DNA from: Hamadaea tsunoensis DSM 44101
GTDB taxonomy: Bacteria > Actinomycetota > Actinomycetes > Mycobacteriales > Micromonosporaceae
Direction of reading: 5' to 3'
DNA: 64,000 nucleotides
Assembly: GCF_000428945.1 (NCBI RefSeq)
Contig: NZ_AUAX01000019.1
Span: 124,001 to 188,000, forward strand
Shown piece by piece: positions 6,297-14,309 of the stretch (within the stretch, counting starts at the first letter, position 1; each line of letters starts with the position of its first letter). Below the pieces are notes generated by a model. The model saw only the letters and a program-made list of their open reading frames with translations. It did not search any database and was not told the origin of the DNA. Position numbers and translations under genes: made by a program.

Positions 6297-9242
6297 ATGA
6301 CCGCCGATGCGCGTACCGAGCCGCTGCCCCGGGTGCTGCCGTGGGCGACCCTCGCGCTCACCGTCTACCTCGTGCTCCGCGCCGTGGGAGGCCTGCTCAC
6401 CGAGGTGCAGCTGGCCTCCGGCTCGACCTTCGGCGACCTGGAGGGCCTGGCCAGTGGCCTCAGCCTGGACTTCGTCGCCGACACGCGCGCCCTGCTCGCC
6501 GTCTGGCAGGCCGCGGCGCAGACCCCCGCGACCGCCGCGCTCATCGCCTGGACGACGCGCGCGTACACCTTCGCGGATCTTCTCTTCATGGCCGCGTACG
6601 CGATGCTGCTGATCCGGCTCGGCGCACGGGTGCGCGGGCACGTTCCGGCGTACGCGTCGCGCGACGGCTGGTCGCGGCTGCGGATCTGGGCGCACGACGT
6701 GCGGCTGCCGTACCTCGTGCTGGCGGCGGTCGGGTTCGACCTGCTGGAGGACGTCGCCCGGCTGGTGATGGTCGAGCGGACGGTCGCGGGGTGGAGCGTG
6801 CCGACCTGGCTCGTCTGGGCGTCGTGGGTCTGCACGACGCTGAAGTTCGCCGCGCTCGGCGCCTTCGCGGTCTTCCTGGTCGTGCTGCTGCTCGACACCG
6901 GCCGGCTGAAGGTCTGGCTGCGCAACGGCGGCTGGGCGCTGTGGCGGCTGCGGGTGGCCGTCGTCGCCGTGGCCCTGTACGCCGCCCTGCTCCTCCTCGA
7001 CCCCACCGGCCAGGCCCGCGACCTCGTACGCCGGTGGGTCGGCGGTCCGGCCGACCTGGTCGCCGGCGTGCTGACCGTGCTGGCGGCGGCGGTCCTCGGC
7101 CTCGCGGCGTGGCTGCTGACCCGGCGGCTCGTGCTGGCCGAGCACGCCCCCGACCCGGCCCGGCACGAGGTGACCTGGGCGATCTGGCTGTTCGTCGCGG
7201 CGGCCGCGGCCGCGTTCTGCGCCCTCGCGTTCGGCTGGATCGAGCTGTGGGCCACCGCCGCCGTGCTCGCCGGGCTGCTCCTGCTCGGGCTGCTGTGGCG
7301 TACGCGGGTGGACCAGGAGCAGCGGGACCGGCTCGTCGAGGCCGCACAGGCCAGCCGGGCCGGGGACGCCGCCGCACCCGAGACCGGCCACGTGCTCGCC
7401 GCCCGGCGTACCGCCCGGTTCCTCGCGATCGTCCCGCTCGTCACGCTGCTGCTCCTGACGGCCGCGGCGTACGCGCCCGCGCTGGTGGTGCTGCCGCTGT
7501 CGGGGGAGAGCGACTCGTTCCGTTTCGTGGTCGCCTGTGTCCTCACCGGACTGTCGCTCATCGGTACGCCGCTCGTGGCGATGGGCGGCTGGGCGCTGCT
7601 GCGTTCCTGGGACGGCGCGGTCGACCAGCGCCCGGACCCGTTCGAGCGCAAGTATCTGTTCAGCATCATCGGGTTGGCCGTCGCCGTCGCGGCCGCCTTC
7701 ACCGGTGCCGTACGCGGCGTCGCGTACGTCGGCGCGATCTGTTTCATCGGGCTGTTCCTGGCCGCGCTGATGATCGCGCTCGGCGAGGCGCAGCGCTGGT
7801 CGGAGACCCATGCCGCCCCGCCCGGACTGCTGGTGCTCGGGTTCACCCGGGTCCCGGTGGCCGCCCTGCTCGTCGGGGTGCTGCTGCTGGCCAGCTTCTG
7901 GCTCGGCGACGGCTCCGAGCACGCCGTGCACCGGCAGCGGGACGTGGCGGTTGCGCGTACCGGGCTGAGCCTGGACGACGCCTTCTCGGCCTGGGCCGCC
8001 GCGAACTGCGCCGGATCCGGACACAGTGGACAGACGGTCCCGCTGTATCTCGTCGCCGCGCCGGGCGGCGGGTTACGGGCGGCGTACTGGACGTCGTCGG
8101 CGCTCACCGGGCTGTTCGGCGCCGACCGGCAACGAGCGGTCGACGGCTGCCCGGGCGCGGCGGCGGCCGACCGGATCTTCGCGATGGGCGGGGCGTCGGG
8201 CGGCTCGCTCGGTGTACTCGCGTATGAAGCGGACCTGGCGGGCACGCGGACCGCGACCTGGTACGACGAGCAGCTGGGCCGCCAGGATTATCTGACCGAC
8301 GGGCTGACCTGGATGCTGACCGTGGACCTCGCGCGCGGCTACGCCGGATACGGCGGGCAGGATCGCGCCCGGCGCCTGGAGGACGACCTCGCCCGGCACG
8401 TGACCGGCCTCGACGCGGACTTCCTCGGCGGGCAGTGGGGGACGGGCCGCACGCCGCTGATGCTCCTCACCGGTACGCAGGCCGAAAGCGGCTGCCGCCT
8501 CAACATCGCGGGCCTGCGGCTGACCGACGCGGACGCGCGGGCCGCCGGCGGGACCTGCGCCACGCTGGGCACGGGCGCGGCCCGGTCGGACGCCCCGGTG
8601 ACCACGGACCTGCTGGACTTCCTCTGCGACCCCGACGGTACGCACCCGCAGAGCATCTCCCGAGCGACGGCGGCCGTCCTGTCCGCCCGATTCCCCTACG
8701 TCTCCCCGTCCGGCCACCTGTACGGATGCGACACGATGCGCGGCCAGAAGACGGCGATCGTCGACGGCGGGTACGCCGAGGACACCGGTATCGGCATGCT
8801 GCTCGCCCTGTGGCCGCGGCTCGCGACGTTGATCGCGACGCACAACGCCGCCACCGGCAATGCCCGGATCGTCCCCGTGCTGATCGAGATCGACAACGGG
8901 TACGCCCAGGTCGCCGCCCCACGCGCGGCCGGCCGCACGATCGAGGGCCTGGTACCGCCGTCGACCAAGGCCAAGCCGGACGAACTCGACGACCGGGCGA
9001 TGGAACAGCTGGCGGGGAGCACGTTCACCGGTCCCGTCCCGGGCCTGTCCGCGTCGTGCGACGTGGCGGACGGGCAGGGGCGCTTCCTGGTGATCTCGCC
9101 GCGGACGTCGCCGGGGCTGCCGGCTCCGCTGGCGTGGACACTGTCGTCGCTCGCCGTGGACGATCTGCGCGCCCAGCTGGGGACGGCGCTGGCCGACCCG
9201 GGGGCTTCGCGGGTGGCCGCGGGCTTCCCGTCCTGCGCCTGA
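6297..9242 (+). CDS. Membrane-anchored patatin-like acyl hydrolase
   Basis: 981 residues. The first about 560 residues hold about ten hydrophobic segments. The C-terminal half carries a patatin-type hydrolase core: oxyanion loop APGGGLRAAYW from about residue 586, nucleophile elbow GASGGS with Ser634, and DGGY with Asp823 completing a Ser-Asp dyad. Family knowledge: patatin folds hydrolyse acyl esters, usually of phospholipids. The long membrane half is unusual and suggests a substrate in or at the membrane. Orientation of the catalytic half cannot be fixed from the sequence. The ATG is 6 bases after TACCTT, fitting a leaderless start. A hairpin (family A) lies downstream. Confidence 0.8.
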   Translation: MTADARTEPLPRVLPWATLALTVYLVLRAVGGLLTEVQLASGSTFGDLEGLASGLSLDFVADTRALLAVWQAAAQTPATAALIAWTTRAYTFADLLFMAAYAMLLIRLGARVRGHVPAYASRDGWSRLRIWAHDVRLPYLVLAAVGFDLLEDVARLVMVERTVAGWSVPTWLVWASWVCTTLKFAALGAFAVFLVVLLLDTGRLKVWLRNGGWALWRLRVAVVAVALYAALLLLDPTGQARDLVRRWVGGPADLVAGVLTVLAAAVLGLAAWLLTRRLVLAEHAPDPARHEVTWAIWLFVAAAAAAFCALAFGWIELWATAAVLAGLLLLGLLWRTRVDQEQRDRLVEAAQASRAGDAAAPETGHVLAARRTARFLAIVPLVTLLLLTAAAYAPALVVLPLSGESDSFRFVVACVLTGLSLIGTPLVAMGGWALLRSWDGAVDQRPDPFERKYLFSIIGLAVAVAAAFTGAVRGVAYVGAICFIGLFLAALMIALGEAQRWSETHAAPPGLLVLGFTRVPVAALLVGVLLLASFWLGDGSEHAVHRQRDVAVARTGLSLDDAFSAWAAANCAGSGHSGQTVPLYLVAAPGGGLRAAYWTSSALTGLFGADRQRAVDGCPGAAAADRIFAMGGASGGSLGVLAYEADLAGTRTATWYDEQLGRQDYLTDGLTWMLTVDLARGYAGYGGQDRARRLEDDLARHVTGLDADFLGGQWGTGRTPLMLLTGTQAESGCRLNIAGLRLTDADARAAGGTCATLGTGAARSDAPVTTDLLDFLCDPDGTHPQSISRATAAVLSARFPYVSPSGHLYGCDTMRGQKTAIVDGGYAEDTGIGMLLALWPRLATLIATHNAATGNARIVPVLIEIDNGYAQVAAPRAAGRTIEGLVPPSTKAKPDELDDRAMEQLAGSTFTGPVPGLSASCDVADGQGRFLVISPRTSPGLPAPLAWTLSSLAVDDLRAQLGTALADPGASRVAAGFPSCA

Positions 9243-9338
9243 CCCTCCGGACCCTCGCCCCTCCGCCGCCCTCCGGCCCTGCCGCGCTCCGGCCCTGCCG
9301 CGCTCCGGCCTCCGTTGCCCTGCCGACCCGAGGCTCTT

Positions 9339-9414
9339 CCGACGATCTTGCGCGAATGTCCGGGCTATTGGGGCAAAGCGGACAGAATCCGGGGCATTCG
9401 CGCAAGATCGTCGG
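9339..9414. repeat. Inverted repeat family A, copy 1
   Basis: A 76-bp element with outer arms of 20 perfectly paired bases (CCGACGATCTTGCGCGAATG and its complement) and a second internal pairing (TGTCCG/CGGACA). It lies between the convergent patatin and Gfo/Idh genes and recurs at 36154-36235 and 46561-46638. It would act as a strong hairpin in RNA read from either side. The remainder of the 9243-9624 gap is GC-rich with short repeated words and no gene. Confidence 0.9.
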
Positions 9415-9624
9415 CAAGTGGGTCGGCGGCTCGCGGAGGCGGCCGCAAGCGGGGCCGCCCCTTGCGGGCGGCGGGAAGCAAGATCACGCCGCCCAGCGGC
9501 ACGCCGCAGGCAAGCCGGGCGACCGGCAGACCGGGAGACCAGCGGACCGGTACGCAGGCGGATCGGCACGCCGGCACGCCGTGGTGACGCGCAGGATCGC
9601 CGGGAGTGGTGGTGTGAAGGCCCG

Positions 9625-10638
9625 TCAGAGGTGGACGATCTCGCCGGTCGCACCCGCTTCGCGGGCCGCGTCCAGTACCTCCATCACATGCACGACGTCC
9701 GCGGGGTCCACCGGCAGCGGCCCCTCGCCGCGCAGTGCCGCGAGGACCGCCGGGTAGTACCCCGCCCAGTTTCCGGCCACTGGTGGCACCGGCGTCATCG
9801 AGGGATCGGCGAGGACCCGGGCGATCGCCGGCCGGGCCTGGTCCGCGCTGAGACCCTCGCGGAGCGCGTCCTCCTGCCCGTCGAGATCTTCGACGACGAA
9901 CGCCCCTTTGGTGCCGAGGACGCGCATCCGGGGTCCGGGCGACCCCATGATCGCGCCGCAGGACAGGTGCGAGTGGACGTCGGCGTGCCGGAGGCTGAGG
10001 AACACCTCGTCGTCGGCGGCGAGGCCGCGGCGGGCGGCGATCTCGGCGTACACGGATCGGACGGGGCCGAAGAGCTGGACGGCCTGGTCCACGAGGTGGC
10101 TCCCGAGGTCGAGCAGCGTACCGCCGCCCTGGTCGGGGCCGAGTTCCTCGCGCCACTTGCCCGGCGCCACCTCCGGGCGCCACCGCTCGAACCGGGATTC
10201 GAAGCGGATGACGTGGCCGAGGCCGCCGTCGGCGATCGTCCGTTTGAGGGTCAGGAAGTCGCTGTCCCAGCGCCGGTTCTGGAAGACCGTCAAGGGCACG
10301 CCCGCGGCCCGCGCCTGGTCGAGCACGTCGCGCGCCTGCGCGGCCGTCGTGGCGAAGGGTTTGTCCACCACCACGGGTACGCCGGCGCGGACGCACTCGG
10401 CGGCGGCCTCGGCATGGGCGGCCGTGGGGCTGGCGACGACGGCCAGGCCGAGCCGGTCGTGGGCGAGCATGGCCGCGACGTCGTCCCGGCAGGCCGCCGA
10501 CGGGAAGTCCGCGGCGACCTCCGCCCGGCGTTGCGGATTCCTGGTGACGACCGCGACGACGTCCGCCCCGGCCGCCTTGAGCAGCCGGCCGTGGAAGATC
10601 CGTCCGGCCAGTCCGTATCCGATGATCCCGACGCGCAC
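9625..10638 (-). CDS. Gfo/Idh/MocA family NAD(P)-dependent oxidoreductase
   Basis: 337 residues. The N-terminal Rossmann fold starts VGIIGYGLAGRIFHG. The family Lys sits in VVVDKPFATT, and the C-terminal beta-sheet domain has the typical GGGTLLDLGSHLVDQ motif. Family knowledge: these enzymes oxidise or reduce sugars, inositols or related polyols; the substrate cannot be assigned here and no sugar operon surrounds it. The start is GTG at 10638, 37 bases from the divergent NUDIX gene. The gene converges on the patatin gene across hairpin A. Confidence 0.9.
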   Translation of the reverse strand: MRVGIIGYGLAGRIFHGRLLKAAGADVVAVVTRNPQRRAEVAADFPSAACRDDVAAMLAHDRLGLAVVASPTAAHAEAAAECVRAGVPVVVDKPFATTAAQARDVLDQARAAGVPLTVFQNRRWDSDFLTLKRTIADGGLGHVIRFESRFERWRPEVAPGKWREELGPDQGGGTLLDLGSHLVDQAVQLFGPVRSVYAEIAARRGLAADDEVFLSLRHADVHSHLSCGAIMGSPGPRMRVLGTKGAFVVEDLDGQEDALREGLSADQARPAIARVLADPSMTPVPPVAGNWAGYYPAVLAALRGEGPLPVDPADVVHVMEVLDAAREAGATGEIVHL

Positions 10639-10675
10639 GCCACCATGATTCCACCGCGATGGCTACGCTGCCTGC

Positions 10676-11128
10676 ATGACCACGGAACGCGTACGCGGTG
10701 TGATCTTCGACGGGGACCGGATCGTCCTCTTCCAGCGCGACCGGCCGAACTGGCCCCGGTACTGGACGCTGCCGGGCGGCGGGGTCGAGGCCGACGACGC
10801 CGACCTGGTCGCCGCGCTCTACCGGGAGCTGGACGAGGAACTCCGGGCCGTGGTCACCGAGCCGGTCTACCTGGCCGGGGTCGAGACCGACAACATCGAG
10901 GGCAGGCGGGAGACGCAGCACCTGTTCGCCTGCCACCTGGTCTCGATGGACTTCGCGAACCGGTTCGGCCCGGAGTTCAGCAACCCCGCGAAGGGGATCT
11001 ACGAGGTCGTCTACTTCCCGCCGACCGCGGCCGCGCTGAGCGGCCTGCTCATCCACCCCGTCGCGGTCGGTGCGTACCTGATCGACAACATCGAGGAGAT
11101 CACTGCTCGCGCGACAGCTCCTCGGTGA
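10676..11128 (+). CDS. NUDIX hydrolase with a divergent NUDIX box
   Basis: 150 residues. The fold and position of the box are clear (LPGGGVEADDADLVAALYRELDEEL), but the conserved Glu of the GX5E part is Asp and the Gly after EE is replaced. Catalysis on a nucleoside diphosphate-linked substrate is therefore likely but specificity is unknown. TACGCT lies 6 bases before the ATG, fitting a leaderless transcript divergent from the oxidoreductase. Its 3' end overlaps the convergent SRPBCC gene by 29 bases. Confidence 0.85.
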   Translation: MTTERVRGVIFDGDRIVLFQRDRPNWPRYWTLPGGGVEADDADLVAALYRELDEELRAVVTEPVYLAGVETDNIEGRRETQHLFACHLVSMDFANRFGPEFSNPAKGIYEVVYFPPTAAALSGLLIHPVAVGAYLIDNIEEITARATAPR

Positions 11129-11528
11129 GGCGCCGCCAGAGGTTCGACCGCCAGCCCCCGTCGAGGATCATGCGTACGCGCTGCTGAGCCGGGTCGTCCG
11201 GGGCGAAGCCGGCGTGTTCGAGGAGCAGCCGCGTGCCGGTGCCCTCGGGGTGCAGCCGCCAGGTGACCGTGGTGTCCAGCCCGACCCGGCCCCAGGAGAT
11301 CTTGAGCAGCCGTTCGGGCTCGATCTCCAGCACCGAGCAGTCGATGATCCCGTCGAACCCCTGCGACGGCACGGGTTCGGTGCGGAAGGTGAACCGGTGG
11401 CCGACCACGGGCTCGAAGTCGTTGGCCATCAGCCAGCGGGCGAGGCGTACGGGGTCGGTCAGGGCGCGCCACACCTTCGCGGGCGGGTGCGGCAGGAACT
11501 CGTCGACCTCGATCGCGGTGTCCGTCAT
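11100..11528 (-). CDS. SRPBCC (AHSA1-like) domain protein
   Basis: 142 residues, a single START/AHSA1-like ligand-binding fold (VDEFLPHPPAKVWRALTDPVRLARWLM at the start, VTWRLHPEGTGTRLLLEHAGF in the middle). It is the third gene of a coupled operon: its ATG overlaps the stop of the ArsR gene by four bases. ArsR-SRPBCC pairs are common in Actinobacteria, and the SRPBCC protein is assumed to bind a small hydrophobic ligand. Nothing in the sequence identifies the ligand. Confidence 0.88.
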   Translation of the reverse strand: MTDTAIEVDEFLPHPPAKVWRALTDPVRLARWLMANDFEPVVGHRFTFRTEPVPSQGFDGIIDCSVLEIEPERLLKISWGRVGLDTTVTWRLHPEGTGTRLLLEHAGFAPDDPAQQRVRMILDGGWRSNLWRRLTEELSREQ

Positions 11529-11833
11529 GATTCCTCACTGTCCAGCAGCTCGTGCAGGTTGCGCAGCTTCCTGCGCCAGAACTCCTCGTAGGGCGTCAGC
11601 CAGTCGCGTACCTCGGAAAGGGGTTCGGCAAGCAGCTCGTAGCGGCGGTGGCGGCCGTCGCGCGACTCACCGACCAGGCCGGCCTCGCGCAGCACCTTGA
11701 GGTGCTCGGACACGGACGGGCGGCTCATGTCGAAGCGCTCGGCGAGCGCGTTGACGGGTTGGGGCCCGGTGAGCAGGAGGCGCAGGATCTCCCGCCGGAC
11801 CGGGCTGGCCAGGGCCCCGAAGACGTCCGTCAT
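11525..11833 (-). CDS. ArsR-type winged-helix repressor
   Basis: 102 residues. A winged helix-turn-helix (GALASPVRREILRLLL...VNALAERFDMSRPSVSEHLKVL) with a basic wing (ESRDGRHRRYELL). No CXCXXC metal site is present, so it belongs to the non-metal ArsR group usually found with SRPBCC proteins. The ATG at 11833 overlaps the VOC stop by four bases and the stop overlaps the SRPBCC start by four, so all three are translationally coupled. It probably autoregulates through the 18-bp palindrome at 12209-12226; this is inference from position and symmetry. Confidence 0.92.
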   Translation of the reverse strand: MTDVFGALASPVRREILRLLLTGPQPVNALAERFDMSRPSVSEHLKVLREAGLVGESRDGRHRRYELLAEPLSEVRDWLTPYEEFWRRKLRNLHELLDSEES

Positions 11834-12195
11834 CGCGCCTGGCGCAGGACGATCCCGTTGCCGTCGGGGTCGCGGAAGGTCGCGTGCCGGCCCCAGAACT
11901 CGTCGTGCGGGCCGTCGACCTCGACCCCGGCGCCCGCCAGCGCGGCGGCGTCGCCGTCGATGTCGGTGGTCTCCAGGACGAGGCCGTTCAGGCTGCCCGC
12001 GGGCATGGTCGGGAACCAGGTGACCAGCGTGAGGCTGGTCTTCGAGCCCTTCGGGCCGACCTGGACCCAGCGGCCCTCGTCGCCCATCGGCTGGTCGGCG
12101 ATCACGGTGAAGCCGAGCGTGTCGGCGTAGAAGCTCTTGGCCCGGTCCTGGTCGGCGACGGGCACGGAGACGACCTGTACATGGGTGATGTTCAT
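11830..12195 (-). CDS. VOC family (glyoxalase/bleomycin-resistance-like) protein
   Basis: 121 residues with two VOC half-modules (VQVVSVPVADQDRAKSFYADTLGF at the start, ATFRDPDGNGIVLRQ at the end). This family includes metal-dependent lyases, dioxygenases and drug-binding proteins; the sequence does not decide which. It is the first gene of the VOC-ArsR-SRPBCC operon. The ATG at 12195 is chosen over a GTG at 12204 because TATCGT lies exactly 7 bases before it. Confidence 0.9.
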   Translation of the reverse strand: MNITHVQVVSVPVADQDRAKSFYADTLGFTVIADQPMGDEGRWVQVGPKGSKTSLTLVTWFPTMPAGSLNGLVLETTDIDGDAAALAGAGVEVDGPHDEFWGRHATFRDPDGNGIVLRQAR

Positions 12196-12202
12196 GCGAC
12201 CC

Positions 12203-12232
12203 ACGATACGTAGGAAATTTCCTACGCGTCAA
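12203..12232 (-). promoter_or_regulatory. Promoter of VOC-ArsR-SRPBCC operon with palindromic operator
   Basis: Read on the minus strand: -35 TTGACG (12232-12227), then an 18-bp perfect palindrome CGTAGGAAATTTCCTACG (12226-12209), then -10 TATCGT (12208-12203), then the ATG 7 bases on. The palindrome fills the spacer exactly, the classic place for a repressor to block polymerase. The ArsR protein of the operon is the natural candidate to bind it. Confidence 0.7.
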
Positions 12233-12251
12233 ACTCCTCCGTCGAGGGGGA

Positions 12252-12283
12252 TTGTAGAGACTTCTTTCTAAAGCTATCTTTAG
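12252..12283 (+). promoter_or_regulatory. Promoter and dyad operator of the ArsR-like/MFS operon
   Basis: TTGTAG (12252-12257), 17-base spacer, TATCTT (12275-12280), then ATG 7 bases later. An inverted repeat CTAAAG-CTAT-CTTTAG (12268-12283) overlaps the -10. Autoregulation by the HTH protein encoded immediately downstream is inferred. Confidence 0.55.
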
Positions 12284-12287
12284 CATC

Positions 12288-12878
12288 ATGAGCGACGGCA
12301 CTCTGAACGAGCCCTTCGTCAGCCTCGACGACCCCGTGGCCCTGCGGGCCTACGCGCACCCGCTCCGCATGGCGCTCGTCGGCCTCCTGCGCCGGGAGGG
12401 ACCGATGACCGCGACCCAGGCCGCCCAGCGGCTGGGGGACAACGTGCCGAACTGCTCCTTCCACCTCCGCCAGCTCGCCAAGTACGGGCTGGTCGAACGG
12501 GTGCCGGGAGCCGACGGTCGCGAGAAGCCCTGGCGCGCCACCGCTCCGGCCACCCGCTGGAACAGCGGCCGCACCGACCCCGAGTCGCAGGCGGCCGTCG
12601 ACCACCTCGAAGGCGTCCTGATCGCGCGGTACGCCGAGAAGGCGCGCGAATGGCTGGCGCGGGCCGACCAGGAGCCGCCCGAGTGGCGGGAGCACACCGG
12701 TCCCGGCGACGCGCAGCTCTACGTCACCGCCGCCGAACTGGCCGAGATCCAGGAACGCATGCAGGCCATCGCCGACGAGTACGCGTACCGCAACGCGGAT
12801 CCGGCGAGCCGGCCGGACGGGGCCCGCGGCGTGACGGTCGTCCAGTTCGTGATCACCAACGAGGCCCCCCGGAGCTGA
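12288..12878 (+). CDS. ArsR-like winged-helix regulator
   Basis: 196 residues. The N-terminal winged helix (AYAHPLRMALVGLLRREGPMTATQAAQRLGDNVPNCSFHLRQLAKYGLVERVP) is of the HTH_20 type. The C-terminal 100 residues are an uncharacterised effector region rich in charged residues. It is cotranscribed with the MFS transporter that starts three bases after its stop, so it probably controls that exporter. A dyad overlaps its own -10 box. No Shine-Dalgarno is seen; a leaderless start fits. Confidence 0.9.
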   Translation: MSDGTLNEPFVSLDDPVALRAYAHPLRMALVGLLRREGPMTATQAAQRLGDNVPNCSFHLRQLAKYGLVERVPGADGREKPWRATAPATRWNSGRTDPESQAAVDHLEGVLIARYAEKAREWLARADQEPPEWREHTGPGDAQLYVTAAELAEIQERMQAIADEYAYRNADPASRPDGARGVTVVQFVITNEAPRS

Positions 12879-12880
12879 CG

Positions 12881-14134
12881 ATGACGACGACCGCCCCCAT
12901 CCTCGACCAGCCCCCGGTGAAGGCCACGAGCCTGCTGCGCCGGCCGATGTTCCGTCGCTACTGGACGGCCCAGAGCATCTCCCTGTTCGGCGACCAGATC
13001 ACCGCGCTGGCCCTGCCGCTGCTCGCCGTCCTCGCCATCCACGCCGGGCCGAGCCAGATGGGCCTGCTGACCGCCGCCGAACTGCTCCCGAGCCTGCTGT
13101 TCTCGCTGCTGCTGGGCGCGTGGGTGGATCACCGGCCGGTGAAGCGGCGACTGATGATCGTCGCGGACGCCGGGCGCGCCCTGCTCCTGCTCACCGTCCC
13201 GGCGCTGTACCTGCTCGACCTGCTGACCCTGACGCAGCTCTACGTCGTCGCGTTCGCCGTCGGCACGTTCAGCGTGCTGTTCGAGGTCTGCCGCAACACC
13301 CTCTTCGTCTCGCTGGTGTCGCCGGCCGAGTTCATCCCGGCGAACACGCTGCTCAACGGCTCCCGGGCGATGTCGTTCGTGGCCGGGCCGACCGCCGGCG
13401 GGCTGCTCGTCCAGCTGCTGTCGGCGCCGCTCGCGCTGGTGGCCGACGCTCTGTCCTATGTGGGCTCGGCGCTCTTCCTGCGGCGCATCGACGTCACCGA
13501 GCCGCCGCCGGCCCGGCAGCGGGGTCTCGGGCTGGGCACCGGGCTGCGCTTCCTCGTCCGCGATCCGATCCTGCGGCCGCTGCTGCTGGGAGCCACCACG
13601 CTCAACCTGTTCAACTACATGTTCGGCGCGCTCGTCATCCTGTACGTGACGGCGTACCTGCACGTGTCGCCGGGGGTGCTCGGTGTCGTGCTGGGGATGG
13701 CGTCGGCCGGCGCGCTCATCGGGGCCACCGTCACGCCGTGGCTCAGCCGGCGGCTCGGGATCGGCCGGGCGGCCCTGCTCGGCTACTTCCTGTTCCCGGC
13801 CCCGCTGATCCTCGTGCCGATCGTGTCCGGCAACGGGATCGGGTCGCTGGCGCTGCTGTTCGCGGCCGAGTTCGTCTCCGGGTTCGGTGTGATGCTCCTC
13901 GACATCTGCAGTGGCTCGATCCAGGCCGCCACGATCCCCGACGATCTCCGCGCGCGCGTGGCCGGCGCGCAGCGTACGGTGAACTACGGCATCCGTCCCC
14001 TCGGTGCGCTTATCGGTGGCTTTCTCGGAACCGCTCTCGGGGTGCACACGACACTGTGGATCAGTGTCGTAGGGGCCGTCGCGGGGGTGTTGTGGCTGCT
14101 CCCGTCGCCTGTCCCGGCCATGCGTACATTGTGA
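12881..14134 (+). CDS. MFS transporter (MDR-type exporter)
   Basis: 417 residues with about twelve hydrophobic segments. The N-terminal motif RRPMFRRYWTAQSISLFGDQITALALPLLA is typical of the MFS_3/enterobactin-exporter-like group. A loop-2 basic motif (DHRPVKRRLMIVADAGRALLL) follows. It should export a small molecule across the membrane by proton antiport; substrate unknown. The ATG lies two bases after the stop of the regulator gene, with a weak GGAG sequence before it, so expression is coupled to the regulator. Confidence 0.9.
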   Translation: MTTTAPILDQPPVKATSLLRRPMFRRYWTAQSISLFGDQITALALPLLAVLAIHAGPSQMGLLTAAELLPSLLFSLLLGAWVDHRPVKRRLMIVADAGRALLLLTVPALYLLDLLTLTQLYVVAFAVGTFSVLFEVCRNTLFVSLVSPAEFIPANTLLNGSRAMSFVAGPTAGGLLVQLLSAPLALVADALSYVGSALFLRRIDVTEPPPARQRGLGLGTGLRFLVRDPILRPLLLGATTLNLFNYMFGALVILYVTAYLHVSPGVLGVVLGMASAGALIGATVTPWLSRRLGIGRAALLGYFLFPAPLILVPIVSGNGIGSLALLFAAEFVSGFGVMLLDICSGSIQAATIPDDLRARVAGAQRTVNYGIRPLGALIGGFLGTALGVHTTLWISVVGAVAGVLWLLPSPVPAMRTL

Positions 14135-14248
14135 ACCATCCAGTACGGACAGTCACCGTGACAGACGTGTGGACGAACGGCGATGTTTCGTGTCGGTAAA
14201 TTTACATCGATGTTTATGGACCTCCTAACCCTGATCTGATGCGCCCGT

Positions 14249-14276
14249 GGGCTACCAGGTTTCCGTGAGGTAGCCC
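14249..14276 (+). promoter_or_regulatory. Stem-loop in the leader of the RTX gene
   Basis: GGGCTACC and GGTAGCCC form a perfect 8-bp stem around a 12-base loop, 33 bases before the start of the giant secreted protein gene. It could be an attenuator, an mRNA-stabilising hairpin, or the end of the upstream transcription unit. It does not match a riboswitch class I recognise. Confidence 0.4.
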
Positions 14277-14309
14277 CTTCCGCATTCCGGCCAGGGAAAC
14301 GGGTGGGTC

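Noticed and set aside
14135-14309. c-di-AMP or other riboswitch before the RTX gene
   Set aside because: Only one short hairpin is visible; the conserved words of the known classes are absent.
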